From: Paracyclopina nana
Taxonomy: Eukaryota; Arthropoda; Copepoda; Cyclopoida; Cyclopettidae
Assembly: GCA_019096065.1 (NCBI GenBank)
Contig: JAGUCH010000004.1
Coordinates: forward strand, 7,502,001-7,566,000
Direction of reading: 5' to 3'
DNA length: 64,000 nt
Every line of letters starts with the position of its first letter. The first letter of the stretch is position 1. A program made the translations under genes and the position numbers. Positions 58,501-64,000 of the stretch are shown one piece after another. Below the pieces are notes generated by a model, which did not search any database, was not told where the DNA came from, and saw only the letters and a list, made by a program, of their open reading frames with translations.

Positions 58501-60227
58501 TTCTCTAATACTTCTACAATGTAGCAGGTATTTGGATACATATAAAAAGGACTCACAATGGAAGGGGAAAAAGAGAAAATGTATCCAAACTTGCCACAAA
58601 AAACACACAACCAGCTTTCTTCTGCTAGTGCACAAAACCCTTTCAAGAAGAAGTGCACATCTTGCCAATTGGTGAACTTTAGATGTAGTATCTGGTCCCA
58701 ATACAGTTATGTATTTTCTCTAGCCAGCCTTTAATTTGCACTGCAGCTTGGAAGAGTCAGTTAGAGTGAAAAATGAGGCTCTACTTTACATATTTGCAAT
58801 GGGTTTTGGGGCCAAATGAGAGGGAATTAATTAAAAGTGAATTAACACTTGCCTTTGGAGGTTTGGTAGATAATTTGACAAGTGTGATGTATTCTGGAGC
58901 AGCCCTGGAAGAGGTAGCCCCCTTTTTGGAAGCTGACTTCTGAGGGAAGTCTGTGTAAGTCACTTTGAAGCCCAAGACCTGAGACAAGTATTGCAATTCT
59001 TCCTTGGGCTCCAAAACTTTGCTGTCCTCTTCTTCATCAGCCACCAATGGAGGAGTGTTGAACCCATTTGTTAGCTTGGTGCTAGTTGTGACAACTGATA
59101 TGCCTTCAGATTTACTTAAATGCTGAAAAAAAATACAACATTACAATCTAAAAATTGTTGCAAAAACACTTGGAGCATGGACATTCTCCAATATGTAAAC
59201 TTTTTTGACAATTTCATTTTCTGGCTCAATCTCTCAATTTTGCTTTCAATATGCAAGACTGAAAATGAATGACAAAGTAATTGGACAATTTTTAAGAACT
59301 AGGATGCATGAAACATCTAGGATAGGAAATGTTTATTTAAATTATTCCTTTTCATGCTATTGGGTCCCATTTCTCACCATCACAAACTACAGCATTTGAG
59401 GAAAGCTCCTTTCAAATACAAAAGCAATAACAATTTCTAGAATTTTTATGGCCAACTTCTGGCATACTCATTAAAAGTTGGCTTACAAAGGCTAGCTCAA
59501 AACCACTACTACTGCTAGACTACTAGTTTTCAAAGGCCTCTCTTGACAACAAAGGACCACCTGGTCATTTAATGATAGTAATTTGCTATGAAAGTTTATG
59601 TCCAATGCATTCCAGTGGTTCAGAATAAGGCAAGAAATTCAGCTTGACATTTAACCCTGAACCATGACTCCCTGGAGAAAAGTGGGGGAAAATGATCCTG
59701 GAATTGCAATGGGGGAAACAGAAAAAGCAATTTTGCTACACATACAGTAAGGACTGATGCAACATCAATCAAACAAGTTTGCAGCTCATAAAGAACATTT
59801 TAAAAGTATCTATTAATGTGATACCCTTATAAGTTGTCTAATTACTTTTTTCATTCAATCTTTGACGACATTTTATGTTTTGCAGTAATGCACAATTTTC
59901 TGGCACTGTATTTGTTCCAACTCAAATATCAAAGTAATGAGAGTCTTAATGCATGCATCAGTTTTTCTTTCAGTTTCCAAAACTGACATTGAAGGGGGCT
60001 TGATTTAATTGCTAAATGACAATATTTTTCATGGCCTGAAAATAGGGCGCCTTGTCATGCATTGGATAAGGGCTAACTGTACAATGTATTCACAAACTTA
60101 CATTCACTTCACCATCCTTCTTTGTTGAAGAAGCATCAAGGTAGAGAATCCCTGGTATGCTATTGAGTGGTTCTTTCTGTCCATTGGTCCTCATGTCACC
60201 AGCCTTGACTTGATCAACAAAGGTCAA
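52585..60227 (-). CDS. stau: Staufen, C-terminal part with dsRBD5 (5' partial)
   Basis: Three exons are visible: 60102-60227, 58853-59122 and 52585-52854, all joined in phase 0, encoding 221 residues. The middle exon starts the final double-stranded RNA-binding domain (ELQYLSQVLGFKVTYTDFP, then EYITLVKLSTKPPK). The last exon completes it (VCHGKGSSQVASQSDAARRALILL) and adds an acidic, Ser-rich tail ending ENE. This arrangement matches dsRBD5 of Staufen, which binds Miranda-type adaptors more than RNA. The exon at 60102 (LTFVDQVKAGD...) is the linker before dsRBD5. The last intron (52855-58852, about 6.0 kb) has a GC donor (AAAG|GCAAGT) and an ordinary AG acceptor. Exons for dsRBD1-4 must lie beyond position 61,900 or outside the window; the PPxY gene at 60.4-61.8 kb would then be nested on the same strand. 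Confidence 0.85.
53030..53870. repeat. 23-bp minisatellite, about 36 copies, with higher-order repeat
   Basis: The unit is about 23 bp, e.g. GTAGCGGAACGAGTTGATGA and AGT, with many variants. Blocks repeat at a larger period: the string AATTGAACGATTGTAGCGGA occurs at 53431 and 53698, 267 bp apart, with matching neighbours. Because 23 is not a multiple of 3 and no unit has stops on the minus strand, long minus frames (53102-53860 and 53116-53679) arise by default. It lies in the last Staufen intron. Confidence 0.9.
54603..55603. mobile_element. Long-TIR (foldback-like) element, 1.0 kb
   Basis: The left arm (54603 to about 54795) and right arm (about 55420-55603) are inverted copies of nearly 190 bp. 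Both begin ATATATAGATC, continue through GATCACTGATCTTTGTGATC and AAATGGACATTTTTTGTTAA, and share GTGGTGGACGCGCTAGC. Arms are closely similar but not identical. The core has no transposase. A TA target duplication is possible but masked by the TATATA ends. Confidence 0.82.
55764..55828. repeat. Short palindrome, 14-bp arms
   Basis: ACCGTACAATAATG (from about 55763) and CATTATTGTACGGT (to about 55827) are inverted copies around a loop of roughly 36 bases. It lies just upstream of the tRNA-like sequence. Confidence 0.6.
55861..55934 (-). tRNA. tRNA-Glu(TTC)-like sequence, probably a pseudogene or SINE head
   Basis: Read on the minus strand it has the pol III B box (GGTTCGATTCC), the anticodon-arm stretch CCTTTTCACCCAG typical of tRNA-Glu with TTC, and a run of six T directly after the 3' end. 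The acceptor arm pairs poorly (GAGTTCA against TCAAGTC, five of seven) and the T stem has one mismatch. It is unlikely to be a working tRNA; a tRNA-derived retroelement is possible. Confidence 0.5.
56327..56476. repeat. 150-bp near-perfect palindrome
   Basis: CAATACTGTCCTGATGAC at the left is the inverse of the right end, and CCATATAGGGTTTTTCGCTC pairs with its complement nearer the centre. The middle is itself a GC-rich hairpin (CTCGTGGCTTCGCCACTCGG, around 56392-56411). Arms are about 70 bp with nearly no spacer. It may be a small MITE or hairpin-forming element. Confidence 0.8.
57788..58016 (+). CDS. Possible small secreted peptide (two exons)
   Basis: ATG at 57788 opens MHCFSLIFFYFSLTSEA, a plausible signal peptide, and runs to a strong donor (ACA|GTAAGT at 57852). 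An acceptor (GAATTCAG) at 57921 continues the frame (IGGELPINEEEKGG...) to TGA at 58014-58016. The product would be 52 residues, acidic then Lys/Ser-rich. No family was recognised; it would lie antisense in the Staufen intron. This is a tentative model. Confidence 0.25.
59862..59990 (+). repeat. Dispersed repeat family, copy in Staufen intron
   Basis: It starts TTGACGACATTTT and ends CTTTCAGTTTCCAAAACTGA. It aligns end to end with 61101-61230 (minus) and 62733-62860 (plus), sharing TAATGAGA and the palindromic CTTTCAGT...ACTGAAA end. Confidence 0.7.
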
Positions 60228-60438
60228 CTAAAAATGGATCAAAATGCCCAGTCAAAACAGAGCCAATCATAATGGTCAGTCATTAAACTTGGTCATCATC
60301 ATCATCATTAGAGTTCAGAGCATCAGCAGTAGTACAGTAGTACATAGAAACATGCAAAATCCGAGTTGTTTGCTAAAAGTCACTGAAAAGGCCACCATAA
60401 TGGCGCCCAGTGAAGAAATTGATGCCACCCTCCTCCTG

Positions 60439-61821
60439 TCACATTTTTGAAGACTGGCCTTCGCAACAGTGACTGGCACAATTCACACTGTGCTGCTTGC
60501 GCAGGCTCTGCACACCTCTGTGCCTGGAGGCTGCACCTGGGGTCACCTTCACAGGTGCTGAAGGTGTCACAAGAGGAGGATAGTCATAGAGGACATTGCT
60601 GGCACCACCTGCATCAACCAAACCACCATGAGCTGCAGCTGCACCTGCACTAGCTGGCCTCTGGAGCAAGTCAGCTGATGAGTCTGCGACAGCTGACGCG
60701 TCAGCTGTAGGCATACCGGTCATGTTGTCAAGGTAGCCTATGTTCATGAGCAGACCAGAGGAGGCTGTTCGCCTTTGTTGCTGGAGCACCAAGGGAGGGC
60801 CCATAATGGCATCCCCATTATAGCCAGGAGGTTGGGTGCTCCCAGTGTTGTTGGTAGGTACCCAATAGGTGGGGATTGTGCTGTTGTTGGATGAGGAGGT
60901 GACAATGAGGGCAGCTGAGGATGCACTGCTCACAGGGAGTGGCCTCCCATTGGTGGTAGAAGTATGGTGGTAGTGCCTGGCATGCCTGATTATTTGAAAA
61001 TCTGCTTAGCATATTAAGCTTTCTAAAGGCAATAACTCCTTCATGTTTATGCAAGAGTCAAAGAAAATATTGACGCAAAGAAATGTGGAGTTTGGAAGGA
61101 ACATTTCAGTTTGGGAAACTGAAAGCAAAATTGAGTGATGAGAACAGAGTCTCATTAGGATGAAATTTGATTTGGAGGAAATGTAGTGCCACAAAAATGA
61201 GCTTCAGGACAAAAGACAAAATGTCGTCAAATGCATAACTCTGTTTGAAAAAAGGATAGTAATCAGCCATGCCAGGCTTAAATTCCTTTGAGTGGGAGAC
61301 CTGTCCAAAGCCACAGAACATGGAGGTGGAGGCGGGTGGTAGCTTGGGGGTACAGGTGTGCTTGAACTAGGCTGAGCCTGCGACTGAGGCTGCTGCTGAA
61401 TAGGCTGAGTCTGCTGAGATTGCTGCTGAGTCTGAGCCTGTTGGCCATTGTGGGTCAGCAGGTAAGGCTGCTGTCAGCAGTAGTACTCAGAAGATTTGTT
61501 AGGTAAGATTGTGGTGGTGTTATTTTTGTTGCTGGTATTTTGGATGAGGGATCCACAGGAGTTGCTGTTGAGGCTGTTGACCATGCCAGTGTGCCTCATG
61601 AGGCTGTGCTGGAGGCTGTCTCTGCTACTGTAGGTGGTTGTGACCATGGAAGGAATCCTGGCCACATTGGTCTCCCTGCAGCACTTGCAACATCTGCAGC
61701 AAGAACAGTGGGACTCACTGCACAGGGAGAGCACCAGAAAAATGAGGAAGCAAATGGCAAAAAATGTCACCCAGCAAATTGTCACCACAGGCACATTCTT
61801 GTACATGAGAAGCATAGTCAT
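60439..61821 (-). CDS. Membrane protein with Cys-rich juxtamembrane motif and PPxY tail; in-frame TGA
   Basis: The first visible exon (61301-61821) opens at MTMLLMYKN or at an acceptor just inside it (ACAAG|AATGTG). It encodes one hydrophobic span (VVTICWVTFFAICFLIFLVL), then a Cys cluster (CSCCRCCKCC) and a Ser/Asn/Thr-rich tail to TGA at 61474-61476. The same frame stays open beyond the TGA for 57 codons of Gln-rich sequence with a PPSYHPPPPP segment, a WW-domain ligand. It reaches a weak donor (ACAG|GTCTCC) whose phase fits the acceptor at 60986. The next exon (60439-60985) adds 181 codons, again Pro/Ala/Ser-rich, with a normal stop. TM plus Cys cluster plus PPxY recalls Shisa/VOPP1-type adaptors, which is tentative. 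The extracellular part is not visible. Confidence 0.6.
61101..61230 (-). repeat. Dispersed repeat family, copy in the PPxY gene intron
   Basis: This is an inverted copy of the 59862-59990 repeat, with TTGACGACATTTTGTC at one end and CTTTCAGTTTCCCAAACTGA at the other. It lies between the two exons of the PPxY membrane-protein gene. Confidence 0.7.
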
Positions 61822-64000
61822 GATATTGTTTTTTTGGGGTTGGTTGAGAAAAGTGGGTTGAAAGTAAGAGTGTTAGCCAGATTCTCTGATGACTTTTTCC
61901 CCCTGACAACTACACTACTACACCATAATGGTGGTCTTGGTCTGAGCACCTGAGAAGAAAAAGCTGATGTAGACCTCTCTCAGTAGTAATAGAAGAAGTT
62001 ACAGCAACAGCTTTCCACACTAAACTGAAGAGATCTCCCTTATGTGCACAGTGAGCTCTTGCTGAGCGCCTAAGTAAAAGAACAACCTCCTTTGGCAGCA
62101 CACTGGATACACACTGACCTTCAAAGCCCACCTTTTCTCCTGCTGTACTCTGCATGTTTGGAAAGCATCAAAATACAGACAGTTCCCTTTCCTGACCCTT
62201 ACATAACATAATGGATAGTTAATAGCTTTCAGGAATGAAAGAGGATTAAATGAAGTGGAAAGGGAGAAAAACCTCTGTAATTGACCACCAGGAGACATAA
62301 ATGTACCTTTCACTACTGCAAAAAATGGTGTATTGGAAAAGTATTTTTCTACTGCAGCAAGCAATGCATTTATGGTGAGTGGATCTTTAGCACCTTCAAT
62401 ACTTCATATTATTGGACTGTTTTTGACAGATGGGTGAGCATTCTTGCTTATATGGGGAAGAAAGGGGGCTTTGAGTAATTTATGCACACATATACTATGC
62501 TGGATAGGCATTACCAAATATACCACCACTTACTTTGCTCAGCTTCTGGTATCCAAAGTTGTTACCTAACTGCTAGAAGTGTTGAATGTTATAGCATGGA
62601 GGTATTTTATGCAGGCACCAACTTTTAACAAGTTCAAATTTGTTGCTCTTTGCCATCTAGGATTTGGTCTGCTATGCAATATGTGCTGCTCATTTGCTTT
62701 TTGCATTTCATCGCAGGAAAATTGTACAAGCCTTGACGACATTTGAGGCTTTGACGCAAGAAACACTTTTATGGCACAACATTTTTTTCAAGTCAAACAT
62801 AAATCTAATGAGACTTGATTGCTATCTCTCAAATTTACTTTCAGTTGGCCAAACTGAAATGATTGTAAAGCGAATAAAGTTTCCTAACAGAAATTTTTTG
62901 TAGTTGAGCACCTGAAAGAACTTGGTAGTTTTGAGCCATACAGATGGTTTTTGCAAGGCTTTTCCATATTGCATACTAAAGCCATAGAGGCATAATGTAA
63001 AACCATATTACTGGCCTAGCTATATTTGATTATACAAAAAAGTTGCACCACCAAAAAACTGTGATTGAAATCAAGGCTAGGAAGGAAAGCCTTGATACTC
63101 AATGCAGTAAAAAAAGCAATCATATGTTCAAGTCAGTTGTAAAAAATTATCATAAAATTAATTCTTTTAAACAATTAAAATGTACTTTTAAGGCAATGTG
63201 AGTTATTTTAGGAAGGATTTCAAGAAGGAAAAGAGAGAAAGAAACTGAATGCAGCAAAATTTTGCAGTGAGCAATTATTTTTTATGGCAACCCACAGCAT
63301 AGAAGAAGAAGTAGCTGAGGCACAAAAAAATGATGCAAAGACACAAAATTGGCTATGACAATGACAAATGCTGAGTTTACATCAGCAAATTACTTCTCCC
63401 ATCTTTTTTTTTTGCTGACAATGTATATACTATCTTGAGATGCATTAGCCAAGAATGATAATCCCCACCTCCAACTGAGGAAAGCAAGCAAAAAAGACCA
63501 TTTTTCAAGCCACATGCACTGTCCAATCTTTCACATTATTACTAGTATTTGACCAGAATCAACAAGCTGCTTGCCTGGATAATTGTCAATTATGCACCAT
63601 ATTATTTATTATTAATCAATCTTTAAGTATGTTTGCTCACTGCTTTTTGTCTTTGATGGACAACACTTTTGCTTCAGAGTACTTTAGCTTCAGGATTTGA
63701 AGATTTACACTTGTTTTTCAAAAACAAGCTTGGTAAGAGAAATACCTTTTATCCAACATTTTAATGGATCTACTTCTTGAATTTTAGCAGAAGAGTTCAT
63801 TTTTAATACAAAAAATTATGCTAAAATTGGATTAAATCTCAAGAAAGTCCTAAAAGGATTTTTGTCATGGCAAAAACAAAGGGCTGAAGAAGTGTTTTAA
63901 ACTAGCTTAATTAAGTGGTTGTTTCATCTACATTTGATGATATTTTGATGCAGGAAAGTCTTGTAATGAATAAAGACATGCTTAAAAACACTTATCTATA
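61822..64000. other. Right-end region without recognised exons
   Basis: I found no exon I can support. Upstream exons of Staufen and of the PPxY membrane protein may lie here or beyond the window. One copy of a dispersed repeat is at 62733-62860. Confidence 0.4.
62733..62860 (+). repeat. Dispersed repeat family, third clear copy
   Basis: It begins TTGACGACATTT and ends CTTTCAGTTGGCCAAACTGA, with the shared CTAATGAGACTTGATTG in the middle. Shorter, more diverged relatives occur at 39290-39370, 50717-50790 (minus) and 59205-59265. Confidence 0.7.

Noticed and set aside
35614..61476. TGA read as Trp throughout (altered genetic code)
   Set aside because: Several intact genes here end in TGA (calmodulin-like, glycosyltransferase, Staufen) and Trp is otherwise TGG.

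Overview
The window is nuclear DNA of an animal, most likely an arthropod and perhaps a crustacean. It is A+T-rich by eye, and genes are split by many short (about 50-70 bp) GT-AG introns. It encodes clear orthologues of metazoan proteins: SARNP, TDRKH/Papi, Dr1/NC2-beta, IFT70/TTC30, an Rh ammonium transporter, an ecto-5'-nucleotidase, an SLC22 transporter, globin X and Staufen. The arthropod/crustacean guess rests on the trypsin family style, the globin X and the GT14 branching enzyme; it is an inference.

Layout. 1-5.6 kb: mostly non-coding, with a small TIR element and cassettes that resemble CTCF-type sites. 5.6-7.4 kb (+): a calmodulin-like EF-hand gene with long basic tails. 8.1-9.05 kb (-): SARNP, divergent from TDRKH/Papi (9.9-12.4 kb, +). 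13.4-15.0 kb (+): an unknown nuclear-looking protein, then Dr1. 15.3-15.9 kb (-): a small single-pass membrane protein with a decayed exon copy beside it. 16.2-19.2 kb: two non-autonomous DNA transposons with clean ends. 20.9-24.2 kb (-): IFT70. 25.1-36.2 kb: six paralogous trypsin-like genes, four on + and two on -. The two minus-strand copies sit inside a 3.9-kb intron of a GT14 glycosyltransferase (31.8-37.3 kb, +). 37.5-39.8 kb (-): globin X-like. 42.2-45.9 kb (-): Rh transporter. 46.6-49.2 kb (-): GPI-type 5'-nucleotidase. 49.6-52.0 kb (+): SLC22 transporter. 52.6-60.2 kb (-): the last three exons of Staufen with a 6-kb GC-AG intron full of repeats. 60.4-61.8 kb (-): a membrane protein with a candidate read-through TGA.

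The most interesting system is the trypsin cluster. All six members share phase-0 intron positions, an extra conserved cysteine pair, and a hydrophobic C-terminus that in most looks like a GPI signal, often after a Thr/Ser-rich stalk. Three look catalytically competent, two have lost catalytic residues, and one carries a TGA at an invariant Trp. The set therefore looks like a tandem family of surface-tethered proteases and pseudoproteases. Secondary points of interest are the TGA inside the PPxY membrane protein, the hAT-type element with an intact target-site duplication, the CTCF-like cassettes, and several palindromic or inverted-repeat elements in the Staufen intron. Exon boundaries were set by eye from splice consensus, reading phase and family similarity. 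No search or alignment program was run.
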